Positions 1 to 7,757 of a stretch of 9,938 bases of DNA are shown piece after piece. Source of the stretch: Nitrospinota bacterium (GTDB taxonomy: Bacteria > Nitrospinota > Nitrospinia > Nitrospinales > VA-1); assembly GCA_022567815.1 (NCBI GenBank), contig JADFGI010000080.1:1-9938 (forward strand), in the 5' to 3' direction. Within the stretch, counting starts at the first letter, position 1, and each line of letters opens with the position of its first letter. The position numbers and the translations under genes were made by a program. Under the pieces are notes generated by a model. That model saw nothing but the letters and a program-made list of their open reading frames with translations. It did no database searches and was not told where the DNA came from.

Positions 1-825
1 CAACTGCTCGCTCTGCTCCACAATTTGCAAAGTCAGCGTTTGCAGGATTTTGAATTTTTCCTGATCGACTTTGAGTTTGTTGATCTTTAATTGATTGTTC
101 AGCGGAATGATTTGCGTTGGTTCAATGAATAAAGTTTGCCCGCTTCCCGAACTGTCGTGGACGATGCCTTCGACCCTGGAGCGATACTCGGCGCGGATGG
201 GGATGACCAGGCGTTCTTCCCGCTCGGTGATATAGCTGTCTTGCAGGGCTTCCTTGACGGTTGACGAAGAGAAAAGTTTTGCTATCCGGCTTTCCAGTTT
301 TTGTTTTGCCGACGCCACTTCGCGAATGGCTTGTTTGAGTTCGGGAGTGGCGTTTTCATTTATTTCCCCTTCATCGGAAATACATTTCCCAATTTCATTT
401 AAAAGAGGCAGAAGCGGATCAAGATTAAGGCTCAATGATTGGAGCAGGGGAGCGTCGTCTTTTTTTTCCAGAGTTTTTTTAAGAGCCCGGCAAAGCCGCA
501 GGAGTTTTAAAAATTTTAAACATTGGTCCGCGGCCAAAATCCGTTTTTCCCTGGCTTCCTGAAGTGGGGCATGAATGTCTGCAAAAGTGTTCAGGGGAAA
601 GGAATCTCCGGATTCAAGGAGAGCAAACATTTCCGAGGTTTCTTCAAGCGATTTCTGCGCGGAATCAAAATCAGCCTCCGGCAGAAGGTTGTGGCACCGG
701 GCCGCAGTCACGGGAGAAGCGGTGCGGTCTGCCAAGGCTTTCTGAATAAGTCCCCACCCCAATTGAGTCAGAGATTTGTTGAGAAGGCGAATCTTTCCGG
801 AATCTGGGTTTTCTGGGGGAATCAT
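1..825 (-). CDS. mutS2: MutS2 family protein, N-terminal part (cut by window edge)
   Basis: This is the first 275 codons of a MutS2 protein; the family is usually near 780 residues, so the ATPase and Smr parts lie outside the window. I read it by translating the minus strand from the ATG at 825-823, and it stays open to base 1. The early region (about residues 10-130) is the helical core. Residues about 197-237 carry the conserved MutS2 stretch ending in GSGQTLFIEP (E235, P236), which identifies the family. MutS2 proteins bind branched DNA or act on collided ribosomes, depending on the organism; this fragment cannot say which. The ATG overlaps the stop of the upstream esterase gene as ATGA (822-825), implying translational coupling. 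Family call is firm; function is known only from relatives. Confidence 0.92.
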   Translation of the reverse strand, partial: MIPPENPDSGKIRLLNKSLTQLGWGLIQKALADRTASPVTAARCHNLLPEADFDSAQKSLEETSEMFALLESGDSFPLNTFADIHAPLQEAREKRILAADQCLKFLKLLRLCRALKKTLEKKDDAPLLQSLSLNLDPLLPLLNEIGKCISDEGEINENATPELKQAIREVASAKQKLESRIAKLFSSSTVKEALQDSYITEREERLVIPIRAEYRSRVEGIVHDSSGSGQTLFIEPTQIIPLNNQLKINKLKVDQEKFKILQTLTLQIVEQSEQL

Positions 826-2171
826 TCGGGTCCGCGGCTGGCGAAAGTTTTTTCCAGGGATATGGTAATTTTGCCGTCGAACAGCATGGAGGGGTCGCGG
901 GTTTGTTTGAAATCCCGTAAAAGAACTTCCAGGTCTTTTTCTAATTTGTCATTGAAGCGTTCTTGTTTTTCATCGGTCACAATCTGGCCTCCCTCATCAC
1001 GCAACTTTTGCGTGACGATGCGGACCGGGATAGCGAAATCGATCATATCCGTATTGAAGAACAGTTCGAACTCCAGCAGATTTTTTCCCATCACAGTGAA
1101 TTCATTGTTGCCTTTCTGAAAAGCAAAAAGAGTGGCGATTTTCCCGTCCCGGACGTGGATGGTTTCCCTCTCCGGACCGGGGATTTGCAGGGCGGCCAAT
1201 TTAAATCCTTTCCCCAGCCGCACCCAGTTGATGCGTCCCAGGTGGTTGGCCTCGCGCGTCATCCGCACCACCCTTGGATTGGGATTGCGGTTTTGTTTCT
1301 TCATCCATTGTACAAGAGGCAGGACTTCGGTAATGGGTAAAAAGTGGCCCCCATGCGCCGAGCCTTTTTCCTCATGTTCGCGATAAGTCACGGGATAATT
1401 CATGTCCCGCAAAATTTGATGGACGCGGCGGGTGAGCTGGATCGGAAAAACCGGATCGTGAACTCCCTGGATGATATAGATGGGTGTGTTCTTCAGGTTG
1501 ACCAGGAAATGCATGTAGCGCGGAGTGATTCCACTGGCGATGGGGACGATTCCCGCGAACAGGTCCGGGTAAAACATGCCGATCATGTATGCGCCGATGG
1601 CCCCGTTGGACAAACCCGCCAAAAAGACACGATTGGGGTCCACGGGATATTTCGCCTGCACTTCCTGAATCAATTGCAGGACGAGGTCTTCCGCCGGTTG
1701 CGCCCACCATGCGCCCATGGGATACGAGGGGCAAAGAATAATGAAATCCTCCGCCAACCGGTCCACCCAGCGGGGAATTGTGTTGCCACCGCTTCCACCC
1801 ATTCCGTGCAATACGATCATCAGGGGATAAGAGTCTCCCGCTTTGGCCGACGCAGGAACATAAAGCGCATAGGGATATGATTTGCCGTTAAGGCTTTTTT
1901 CAAGATCCAGTTGCAACCCAGTGGTTCCAATCAATTCCGGTTTCCGGTCTCGCAGGATCGACTTGATCTCTTCATTCGAGACCCGCGCACTTTTCAAGCG
2001 CGACAAAACCTCATTTTCAACTTGCGGATCCTTTGTTGACAGAAAAAGTTCCACCTGCTCCTTGACATCTGGCTTTGGCAAAGCAGGAAATTGCAGAGTG
2101 TCCAGCCCGCCTGTCGCGGGCATGCAGGACGAAACTGCCAGAATAAGAATCAGCAGAATTAGATTTTTCAT
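822..2171 (-). CDS. Lipoprotein alpha/beta-hydrolase (esterase / PHB-depolymerase-like)
   Basis: A 449-residue predicted secreted lipoprotein esterase. Residues 1-15 form a hydrophobic signal peptide ending in the lipobox VSSC, so Cys16 would be lipidated. The hydrolase core spans about residues 85-295: oxyanion-type motif LHGMGGSGG (121-129), nucleophile elbow GLSNG with Ser188, candidate acid Asp239 in GVHDP, and candidate catalytic His273 or His276 in SAHGGH. This arrangement resembles the esterase D / polyhydroxybutyrate depolymerase / dienelactone hydrolase group. The C-terminal 150 residues look like the beta-rich tail seen in related secreted 'prolyl oligopeptidase-like' hydrolases, ending with an RDPSMLFDGKITISL-type strand. 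The substrate cannot be read from sequence; esters or acylated sugars are possibilities. It is the first gene of a two-gene unit with mutS2. No strong Shine-Dalgarno precedes the ATG. Confidence 0.85.
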   Translation of the reverse strand: MKNLILLILILAVSSCMPATGGLDTLQFPALPKPDVKEQVELFLSTKDPQVENEVLSRLKSARVSNEEIKSILRDRKPELIGTTGLQLDLEKSLNGKSYPYALYVPASAKAGDSYPLMIVLHGMGGSGGNTIPRWVDRLAEDFIILCPSYPMGAWWAQPAEDLVLQLIQEVQAKYPVDPNRVFLAGLSNGAIGAYMIGMFYPDLFAGIVPIASGITPRYMHFLVNLKNTPIYIIQGVHDPVFPIQLTRRVHQILRDMNYPVTYREHEEKGSAHGGHFLPITEVLPLVQWMKKQNRNPNPRVVRMTREANHLGRINWVRLGKGFKLAALQIPGPERETIHVRDGKIATLFAFQKGNNEFTVMGKNLLEFELFFNTDMIDFAIPVRIVTQKLRDEGGQIVTDEKQERFNDKLEKDLEVLLRDFKQTRDPSMLFDGKITISLEKTFASRGPE

Positions 2172-2227
2172 ATCTCTAACTTAAAGGAAATTGAATTTAA
2201 TGTAAAGTTGGACCGGACGAGCAACGA

Positions 2228-2233
2228 ATTGTA
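2228..2233 (-). promoter_or_regulatory. Candidate -10 box for the esterase gene
   Basis: On the minus strand the hexamer TACAAT lies about 57 bases upstream of the esterase ATG. No convincing -35 box sits 16-18 bases further upstream, so this is a weak candidate only. Confidence 0.2.
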
Positions 2234-2360
2234 CAAAAAACAATAGCAAAAATTTCCAGATTGCAAGTGGACAACGAAAACTGTTTTCGATAGTATCCCC
2301 TTGATTTATTGGAATTAAAAACTGATTCGCAATCCCTTTTGAAAAGAGACCTTTGCAAAT

Positions 2361-3233
2361 ATGAAAAAGCAAATCCCCCCAACCCCTGTGGTATTTAACA
2401 TTAGCCCTCATACCCGGCACGGGTACTTCAAGGAAGGGGGAGCCAAGTCAACCCCCTGCTTGCAAAATGAAAAAATTATTTTTTCCTCAGAAACCCATCG
2501 ATCATCAATATTGAGTCCAGCGTCACGCTGGTCGGGTCCTGCCTCTGTTTTTACCAGGGTATTCCGGTGCCGGAAAAAGGGGTTTGATTACCTGGGGCAG
2601 GTGCAGATTCAAAAAGACGGTCCCAAAATTCGCGTGGAAATCTTCAATGAAAATTACTTCGGCCATTTTGAGAGCGGAAAAAATGAAGTGCTGGATGAGT
2701 TAGAGACAGTGATTCTCCGCCGACTGATGAGGGATGGCGATCTTCCGCCAGGATACAAACCCTTGATCCAGTCGTTTCTGGAGGCAAAGATTCGTCCTCC
2801 AGTCGAAACGTTCCCTGCCCGGGAAGGGGAGAGGAATCAAAACGGGTTCGATTTGCAGGAAATATTTGACCGCTTGAATGCAGAGTATTTCGATAACAAA
2901 ATCCGGGCCGGTGTGGGATGGGGCAGGGATTCAAAAAAGAAGAACCGGAGCGCTTTTCGATTCGGTTCCTATGATTGCTCAAAGAGATTGATTCGGATTC
3001 ATCCACGGCTCAATCAGGAGTTTGTCCCTCTTCCCGTGGTGGAGTTAACGGTCTATCACGAAATGTGTCATCAATGGGCGCCCTCGGTCAAACGAAACGG
3101 AGTCTGGCGGGACCACCATGCGGATTTTAAGAAAAAGGAAAAAGAATACCGTTTTTATCAGGAAGCACGCAGTTGGGAAAAGCAAAATTGGAAAAAATTT
3201 TTAACCCCGATTGAAGAAAGGACATCCCCGTAA
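2361..3233 (+). CDS. SprT-like zinc metallopeptidase (start uncertain)
   Basis: The frame is open for 290 codons from an ATG at 2361. The C-terminal half is a SprT-like domain: residues about 166-260 include FDRLNAEYFDNKI, then HEMCH (H233, E234, H237) as the HExxH zinc site, and DHHADF (H252 or H253) as the likely third ligand. SprT-like proteins are zinc-dependent proteases; eukaryotic relatives act on DNA-protein crosslinks, while bacterial roles are poorly known. Residues about 75-120 look like a real small N-terminal domain. Residues 1-60 look unlike protein: their DNA holds three palindromes, one of them a dispersed repeat also found at 9405-9430. The true start may therefore be downstream, for example GTG at 2601 (residue 81); no in-frame ATG occurs before residue 123. 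It is convergent with the kinase gene, with a 37-base gap. Confidence 0.7.
   Translation: MKKQIPPTPVVFNISPHTRHGYFKEGGAKSTPCLQNEKIIFSSETHRSSILSPASRWSGPASVFTRVFRCRKKGFDYLGQVQIQKDGPKIRVEIFNENYFGHFESGKNEVLDELETVILRRLMRDGDLPPGYKPLIQSFLEAKIRPPVETFPAREGERNQNGFDLQEIFDRLNAEYFDNKIRAGVGWGRDSKKKNRSAFRFGSYDCSKRLIRIHPRLNQEFVPLPVVELTVYHEMCHQWAPSVKRNGVWRDHHADFKKKEKEYRFYQEARSWEKQNWKKFLTPIEERTSP
2411..2425. repeat. Short perfect hairpin (6-bp stem, 3-base loop)
   Basis: TACCCG-GCA-CGGGTA is a perfect inverted repeat. It is followed ten bases later by a second GC-rich hairpin. Its presence inside the first 25 codons of the SprT-like ORF suggests intergenic DNA rather than coding sequence. Confidence 0.5.
2435..2457. 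repeat. Short GC hairpin (AGGGGG / CCCCCT)
   Basis: A six-base perfect stem, AGGGGG at 2435-2440 and CCCCCT at 2452-2457, encloses an 11-base loop. No T-tract follows on either strand, so it is not an ordinary intrinsic terminator. Together with the C-rich run at 2374-2386 it recalls the C/G-run palindromic intergenic repeats common in bacterial genomes; that resemblance is from memory. Confidence 0.4.
2506..2531 (+). repeat. REP-like palindromic repeat, copy 1
   Basis: This 26-base unit contains the near-perfect palindrome CCAGCGT-C-ACGCTGG (2517-2531). It matches the reverse complement of 9405-9430 at 24 of 26 positions, and a weaker similarity extends upstream to an AACCCAT motif at about 2493. 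Two copies 7 kb apart with a conserved palindrome indicate a dispersed REP-type element. This copy lies within the nominal N-terminus of the SprT-like ORF. Confidence 0.7.
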
Positions 3234-3246
3234 AACTGAGGCATGT

Positions 3247-3275
3247 AATGAAAGGGTGATTCCGAAACTTTCATT
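3247..3275. terminator. Possible hairpin between convergent genes
   Basis: AATGAAAG (3247-3254) and CTTTCATT (3268-3275) form an 8-bp perfect stem with a 13-base loop, between the SprT-like stop and the kinase stop. It is AT-rich and has no T-tract, so any role as a bidirectional terminator is weak. Confidence 0.3.
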
Positions 3276-3999
3276 CATTAATGGGTAGTATAAAGAAAAA
3301 AGTACTTCCCTTTCCCGATTCGCTAGTCACACCCACCTTGCCCCCATGTAAAGCCACCAGTTTTTTGACGATGGCCAGACCGAGTCCCGTTGATTTCTCT
3401 CCGCCTGTCGGTTTGGAACTCAATATTTGAAATTCGCCGAACAATAATTTTTGTTCTTCGGGAGAAATGCCTGGTCCTTCATCCTTTACAGAAAACCTAA
3501 CGGTCTTGCCTTCCTTTACCGTGGAGATTTGAATGGGTGTGTTTGGCGGAGAAAATTTAATGGCATTACCGACCAGATTCGCAATGATCTGGATAATAGC
3601 GTTTTTATCGCAGTTCATCAGGGGGATTACTCCCAAGTTGAGCCGAACCTCGATATTTTTCTTTCGGGCGATCAATTGATGAAACTCGACCTGGTTTTCT
3701 ACCAAGGTGTTGAGGTTTTCCATCTTTTTATTGAGATCGTATTTCCCGCTTTCGATTTTGGTGATATCCAGCAAATCATCCAGCAAATTTTTCATGAAAT
3801 TGCTGGAGTTGAAAATTTTTTCTAAAAGGAGTTGCTGGTTTTTGTTGGCAAAGCCTTGAAACTCTTCCTTAAGAACTTCACTGTAAGACTGGATCAAATA
3901 GAGGGGATTCCGCAAATCGTGGGAGGCGATTCCTACGAACTTGCTTTTGAGTTCATTCAGTTCTATTAGTTTCTTGTTGGCGCCAGCTAATTCTTCATT
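3271..3999 (-). CDS. Histidine kinase core (HisKA-HATPase), 3' frame of a split PAS-GAF kinase
   Basis: This 243-codon stretch is the catalytic half of a sensor kinase, in a different frame from the PAS-GAF half upstream. Numbered from the frame break, it has a short coiled linker (1-20), the H-box ASHDLRNPL with phosphoacceptor His27 (codon at 3921-3919), an N-box like IIANLVGNAIKF, the G1 box DEGPGI, an LFGEF F-box and the G2 box STGLGLAIVKKL. It is thus a complete HisKA plus HATPase_c pair that would autophosphorylate on His27. No ATG, GTG or TTG start exists in this frame before the H-box: the first is the TTG at 3915, which lies after the His. A stop (TAA) closes the frame shortly upstream of the poly-A run. 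It therefore makes sense only as a continuation of the 3987-4913 frame. Confidence 0.85.
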   Translation of the reverse strand, partial: NEELAGANKKLIELNELKSKFVGIASHDLRNPLYLIQSYSEVLKEEFQGFANKNQQLLLEKIFNSSNFMKNLLDDLLDITKIESGKYDLNKKMENLNTLVENQVEFHQLIARKKNIEVRLNLGVIPLMNCDKNAIIQIIANLVGNAIKFSPPNTPIQISTVKEGKTVRFSVKDEGPGISPEEQKLLFGEFQILSSKPTGGEKSTGLGLAIVKKLVALHGGKVGVTSESGKGSTFFFILPINE

Positions 4000-4913
4000 T
4001 TTTTTTTGGTATTTTCTTCGATCTTTTTATGCTCAATGGCGTCAGCGATTAAATCCCCAATAGAAAGGAGGATTTCATTACTTCTTTCGTACCACGGAGG
4101 ATTTTCATCGGTGTAAAGGAACATCACTCCAACCAGCTTGTCACGGCTCTTTAAAGGAACAATGTAATGACCGTGCGCTGTCATGTCCGTAAACGTCCGG
4201 TTGTGACGGCTGTCGGAGAAGCAGTTATTGCTCACCAGCATTTCTCCAGACTCCGCCGCGCGTCCGCAAAGACAGTCGCCGTAGGGGACCACTTTATCCT
4301 TTTCCATAAACTCATCTGAAAATTGTCCTATGACGGCCGTCAGATGCAGTTCCTTTTTTTCTTCATCCGCTAAAAAAATTCCAGCCTTGTATTCCACTTG
4401 CAGTTCCTTGAATTTGGTGATCGGTTCCAGGGCGCTGATTAACATTTCTTCCATACTGTTGGTTTTATGAAGGGCCTTGGCGACTTCGTGCAGAACTTTG
4501 TATTCCTCGGTGGCCAGGCGCACTTTTTCTTCCAGTTCCAGTTCTTTGGTCACCTCGTATTGAACCGATACATAACTCAGAATCCTTCCAGTATCGCTCC
4601 AAATAGGAGAGATGGTCGATTTGGCATGGTAGAAAGTTCCGTCTTTTCGCTTGTTGATCAACTGGCCCCGCCAGATTTTTCCTTGAAGCAGGACATCCCA
4701 CATTTCCTTGTAAATTTCAGGAGGATTTTGACCGCTTTTTAAAATCCGTGGGTTTTTCCCTAAAGCTTCTTCAGGAGAAAAGCCGGTGATGGTTTCAAAT
4801 GCCGGATTTACGTAAGTGATGTTGCCACCCGGATCCGTGATAATCACAGCTTCCGCGATGGACTCAACCGCTTTAGTCATCTTATCGCTTTTAAACAGGT
4901 CGAATTCTTCCAT
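3987..4913 (-). CDS. PAS-GAF sensor half of a frame-split histidine kinase
   Basis: A 308-residue soluble sensory segment. Residues about 12-122 form a PAS domain (ITDPGGNITYVNPAFETITGF type) with a PAC-like end; residues about 125-140 are a coiled linker; residues about 150-295 form a GAF domain. The GAF carries Cys214 and Cys216 (GDCLCGRAA), Cys231, and the AHGHYIVPL stretch; from memory this pattern belongs to a recurring GAF subgroup, and its ligand is unknown to me. The frame ends in ENTKKKMKN and a TAG just after a run of ten A in the message. One additional A would give TKKKNEELAGANKKLIELNELKSKF and run into the H-box, producing a 547-residue PAS-GAF-HisKA-HATPase kinase. It lies 71 bases downstream of the large membrane kinase, probably in the same operon. 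No clear Shine-Dalgarno precedes the ATG. Confidence 0.85.
   Translation of the reverse strand: MEEFDLFKSDKMTKAVESIAEAVIITDPGGNITYVNPAFETITGFSPEEALGKNPRILKSGQNPPEIYKEMWDVLLQGKIWRGQLINKRKDGTFYHAKSTISPIWSDTGRILSYVSVQYEVTKELELEEKVRLATEEYKVLHEVAKALHKTNSMEEMLISALEPITKFKELQVEYKAGIFLADEEKKELHLTAVIGQFSDEFMEKDKVVPYGDCLCGRAAESGEMLVSNNCFSDSRHNRTFTDMTAHGHYIVPLKSRDKLVGVMFLYTDENPPWYERSNEILLSIGDLIADAIEHKKIEENTKKKMKN
3998..4007 (-). other. A10 homopolymer at the frame break (possible slippage site)
   Basis: The message strand has ten consecutive A exactly where the PAS-GAF frame and the kinase frame meet. Eleven A would join the frames; nine would give an immediate TGA. Runs of nine or more A are known to cause RNA polymerase slippage, so some transcripts could encode the full kinase. 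A sequencing homopolymer error or a true inactivating indel would look the same. Confidence 0.75.
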
Positions 4914-4984
4914 GATCTGATTTTGGTTATAAGTGGAAAATCAAATAGCAGGTTTTTTCAAATAAAATAATGAAAACTTTCCGG

Positions 4985-7399
4985 TTAATCAATCGGGAAA
5001 GTGATCGTAAAAGTCGTTCCTAATCCAACAATTGATTCAACAGAGATGCTTCCTCCATAGTTTTCTACCAGCCGGTGGACAATGTTTAATCCCAGGCCGG
5101 ATCCCTTTCCTTGATCCTTGGTGGTGAAAAAAGGATCGAATATCTTTGATAGATATTCCTGAGGAATGCCGGGACCCGTGTCCTGTATGGTGGTAACGAC
5201 TCGGCCATCTTTTTGGGAGGAGGATATTTTAAGTTTCCCCTTTCCTTCCATTGCCTGGACGGCATTTCGAATAATGTTTAAATATATTTGTTGAATTTCC
5301 TCCGGCTTGGCTTTAATAAGCGGCAGTTGGGAGTAATTTTTCTCTAACTCGATATTGTCAGTGTAAGAAGCCATCAATGCCATTTCAATAGAAGCATCCA
5401 GGCGTTCGTTGATATTGACCTCGCCCATTTGGTCCTTGGCTCCAGATCGTGAATATCCTGACATGTTCAGGATGATCGAAGCCATGTGTTTGGATTTTGC
5501 AAGGATTTTTTTGGAATAGGTTTGTATTTTTTCCGGATCTTTTTCCTCAATGATGGTTTCGGTAAGTCCCATGATAGAGAACAGGGGGTTATTCATCTCA
5601 TGGGCGATTCCCGCTGTGAGAGTTCCCAGCCCGGATAATTTTTCGGCCATGGTCAACTGATCCTGCAGTGATTTCTGTTCGGTTATTTCCTTCATCAGAA
5701 GTCCTATCCGGCGTTTCTTTTCCACGGTAATAGCCACATCAAAAAATTGATAGGCGAAAACCCGGCTTCCAAAAGTCACGACATTTTTGGTTTCCCATGA
5801 CGGACCCGCCGATTTTGGCGCCAATGGGTCTCGTGGCCCCTGATTTCCAAGGGTGATCTTGACGGTCTTGCTGGATTCTTCATGACTGCCTTTGGAGTAG
5901 GCATTTAATTCCTGCATCACGGATTGCCATTGATCATTGAATTTCAATCCCATTGTGGTGAGAGTTTTTGCATGCGCTTTTGAAGCGGATATTCCAGTCA
6001 ACTTTTCAAAGGCTTCATTGGTGTATTCCGTTTTCAATTCTTCACTAAAAATCAGCAGAATATCCGGGACGCTCATCAAAATACTTTCGGTATATTCTTG
6101 CAGGGAGCGTACTTCTTTGGTTTTTTCCTCGACTTTTTCCTCTAGTCCGGAAAATGCTTTTTTCAGCAGGGAGTTCATTAAATTGATTTCATTGGCAAGG
6201 GACTCAATTTCATCGCCTGTGCGGATTTTCAAGGGTTCGACTTCTTCGCCCCGTCCAATACGGGCTGTGGCGTTCTGTAAAAGGAGTATGGGCTGGACGA
6301 TCTTGTTGGATGCCAGGGACCCAAAGAGCGCTATCAGTAAAACCGAAATAAAACCCGCCGCAGAAATCCAGAGGAGAAGTTTCTGAGTCGGGGCAAAGAC
6401 CTCGTCGGAGGATTGCCAGGCAAAGGTGAACCACTTCATCCCGGAAGAGGCCAGTGTTGCAACGTTGTTTCCCAATAATGGCGAATAACCGATAATGGAT
6501 AATTCCTGACCACCGTGGCCGTCGCTTTGGGTGCGAGCCCAGCTTGCTTCCGGTCCTGTAACGCTGGCAACCAGTTTGGGATCAGGAAGTTGAAAACCTG
6601 TCGGAAGGATGGGGCAATCAATCACCACTCCCTGGGAATCAATCAGCATGACATGGCCGGTGTCACCGAAAATGATCTGTTCTATGTAAGATGAAAAAAA
6701 TGGTTTGGCCCGATAAACCCGGTGCAACACGCCCAACACTTCTTCGCCGTGATTGAGAATGGGAATTGCCAGGTGGAAGCCGAAGTCCTCACTTCTTGGA
6801 ATGGGCATCATCGGGCCAATATATATAAACCCTTTCCCTCCTTTGACGGTTTTGGCAATAGACGGTTTGGAGCCGTTAAAAAATTCCGGGTAGTTGTTGG
6901 CGCTTGATAGAAGAACGCCTTTAGAGTCCGTTACAAAAAGAGCGTGTGTGGATTCTTCTGACAGCGGATCTCTTTTAAGAAAACTTTTGAGAATCCGGCT
7001 GCCGGAATTGTTTAACAAACTTTTCTGATGGGGTTCTTTGGATTTCCACAGCTCCGCTTGATTTTGAAATTGTATTTTCAACTCAGCATCGTTCATTTGT
7101 GATGTTCGGCGGTAGCGTTCTCTAACGGTCAAAATAAGAGTGGGATGGCTTGCAAGGCGGGTATTCCTTTTAATTTCCTCCTTCATGATGAAATCGATTT
7201 TTGTCGCCGTTTCGGTAGCCAGTGCCTGGAAACTGGCTCCAATCACATTTTGCAGTGATTTGGTCCCCTGTAAATAAGAGATCACCATGGCAAGAAACAA
7301 GGGGAGGGTGCCGACCCCGATCATGGAAAGAATTAATTTACTTTTTAATCCCTTTCGGAGAGGTTTTTGGGTTCCAGATGTGGTGGTTTGTTGGGGCAT
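4985..7399 (-). CDS. Membrane sensor histidine kinase (dCache-HAMP-PAS-HisKA-HATPase)
   Basis: An 804-residue hybrid-free sensor kinase. TM1 is at about residues 20-43 after a basic N-terminus, and TM2 at about 340-363. Between them is a large periplasmic region (about 45-335) with the look of a double Cache domain (ALFVTDSKGVLLSSANNYPEFF, then GHVMLIDSQGVVIDCP), probably binding a small ligand. A HAMP linker follows (about 360-415), a coiled segment, a PAS-like domain (about 435-575), and the transmitter. H-box GIAHEMNNPL has His600; the N-box has Asn708 and Asn712; G1 is DTGPGI (740-745); the F-box is FDPFFTT (754-760); G2 is GKGSGLGL (764-771). All catalytic motifs are intact. The H-box type resembles NtrB-like/HPK4 kinases, which often pair with sigma-54 regulators, yet the only receiver nearby is a single-domain one. 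It is first in the minus-strand operon and divergent from that receiver. Confidence 0.93.
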   Translation of the reverse strand: MPQQTTTSGTQKPLRKGLKSKLILSMIGVGTLPLFLAMVISYLQGTKSLQNVIGASFQALATETATKIDFIMKEEIKRNTRLASHPTLILTVRERYRRTSQMNDAELKIQFQNQAELWKSKEPHQKSLLNNSGSRILKSFLKRDPLSEESTHALFVTDSKGVLLSSANNYPEFFNGSKPSIAKTVKGGKGFIYIGPMMPIPRSEDFGFHLAIPILNHGEEVLGVLHRVYRAKPFFSSYIEQIIFGDTGHVMLIDSQGVVIDCPILPTGFQLPDPKLVASVTGPEASWARTQSDGHGGQELSIIGYSPLLGNNVATLASSGMKWFTFAWQSSDEVFAPTQKLLLWISAAGFISVLLIALFGSLASNKIVQPILLLQNATARIGRGEEVEPLKIRTGDEIESLANEINLMNSLLKKAFSGLEEKVEEKTKEVRSLQEYTESILMSVPDILLIFSEELKTEYTNEAFEKLTGISASKAHAKTLTTMGLKFNDQWQSVMQELNAYSKGSHEESSKTVKITLGNQGPRDPLAPKSAGPSWETKNVVTFGSRVFAYQFFDVAITVEKKRRIGLLMKEITEQKSLQDQLTMAEKLSGLGTLTAGIAHEMNNPLFSIMGLTETIIEEKDPEKIQTYSKKILAKSKHMASIILNMSGYSRSGAKDQMGEVNINERLDASIEMALMASYTDNIELEKNYSQLPLIKAKPEEIQQIYLNIIRNAVQAMEGKGKLKISSSQKDGRVVTTIQDTGPGIPQEYLSKIFDPFFTTKDQGKGSGLGLNIVHRLVENYGGSISVESIVGLGTTFTITFPID

Positions 7400-7501
7400 A
7401 ATTTAGTTCCAGAAAGTACAGGAAAATGAAAACTAAAATTTCCAACAATGATGCAATCTAAAATAAATTTACATACTTACAAAGAAAATTCCATTTGGGT
7501 C

Positions 7502-7529
7502 TTGACTTGTAGATTAAACGGCATAAATT
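7502..7529 (+). promoter_or_regulatory. Candidate sigma-70 promoter for the receiver gene
   Basis: TTGACT at 7502-7507 and TAAATT at 7524-7529 are separated by 16 bases. If used, it gives a leader of roughly 220 bases before the receiver ATG. Sequence match only. Confidence 0.35.
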
Positions 7530-7744
7530 TTACGGAGCAAGAAGATTTTTAATAACATATATCAACCCTGATAAACCCGCAAGAGTATATTTAAAAAGGT
7601 GGTTGAAGGGAGGTTCATAATTTCGGAGCGGCATTAACTGATTTCCAGTGAGTTGTCTATCCCCAGGCATTTTTAGCTTGTAGCCGTTTTGGCGGTTGGT
7701 GTTTATCTAGAACTGTTTATGGAAATGCAATTGAAAATTTAATT

Positions 7745-7750
7745 GGAGGG
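7745..7750 (+). promoter_or_regulatory. Ribosome binding site deciding the receiver start
   Basis: GGAGGG is placed seven bases before the ATG at 7758. It favours this start over the in-frame TTG at 7743 and is the clearest Shine-Dalgarno in the window. Confidence 0.75.
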
Positions 7751-7757
7751 AAGAAAA

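Larger units (their letters stand above)
7400..7757. other. Divergent intergenic region between kinase operon and receiver gene
   Basis: This 358-base AT-rich stretch holds no convincing gene. It must contain the promoters of both the minus-strand kinase operon and the plus-strand receiver. One sigma-70-like candidate is visible for the receiver (7502-7529); I saw no clear minus-strand promoter and no sigma-54 site. A small inverted repeat (ACTG...CAGT) lies near 7638-7650. The long interval could include operator sites. Confidence 0.6.

Noticed and set aside
254..1880. Several plus-strand open frames (254-562, 523-1119, 963-1340, 1344-1880)
   Set aside because: They lie antisense to mutS2 and the esterase, whose minus-strand products have clear family motifs; the plus-strand peptides have none.
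2181..2420. Minus-strand open frames of 79 and 61 codons upstream of the esterase
   Set aside because: No motif and no convincing ribosome binding site; they cross AT-rich intergenic DNA and the hairpins near 2411-2425.
2361..2460. Possible riboswitch in the tandem hairpins before the SprT-like gene
   Set aside because: I compared by eye with cobalamin and c-di-GMP type motifs and found no conserved core; repeat DNA explains the hairpins better.
3271..3915. Kinase half as an independent 214-residue gene starting at TTG 3915
   Set aside because: That start falls two codons after the phosphoacceptor His; the HisKA domain clearly continues upstream to the A10 tract.
7743..7757. TTG start for the receiver, five codons upstream
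   Set aside because: The TTG overlaps the GGAGGG ribosome binding site of the ATG at 7758, and the receiver fold begins normally from the ATG.
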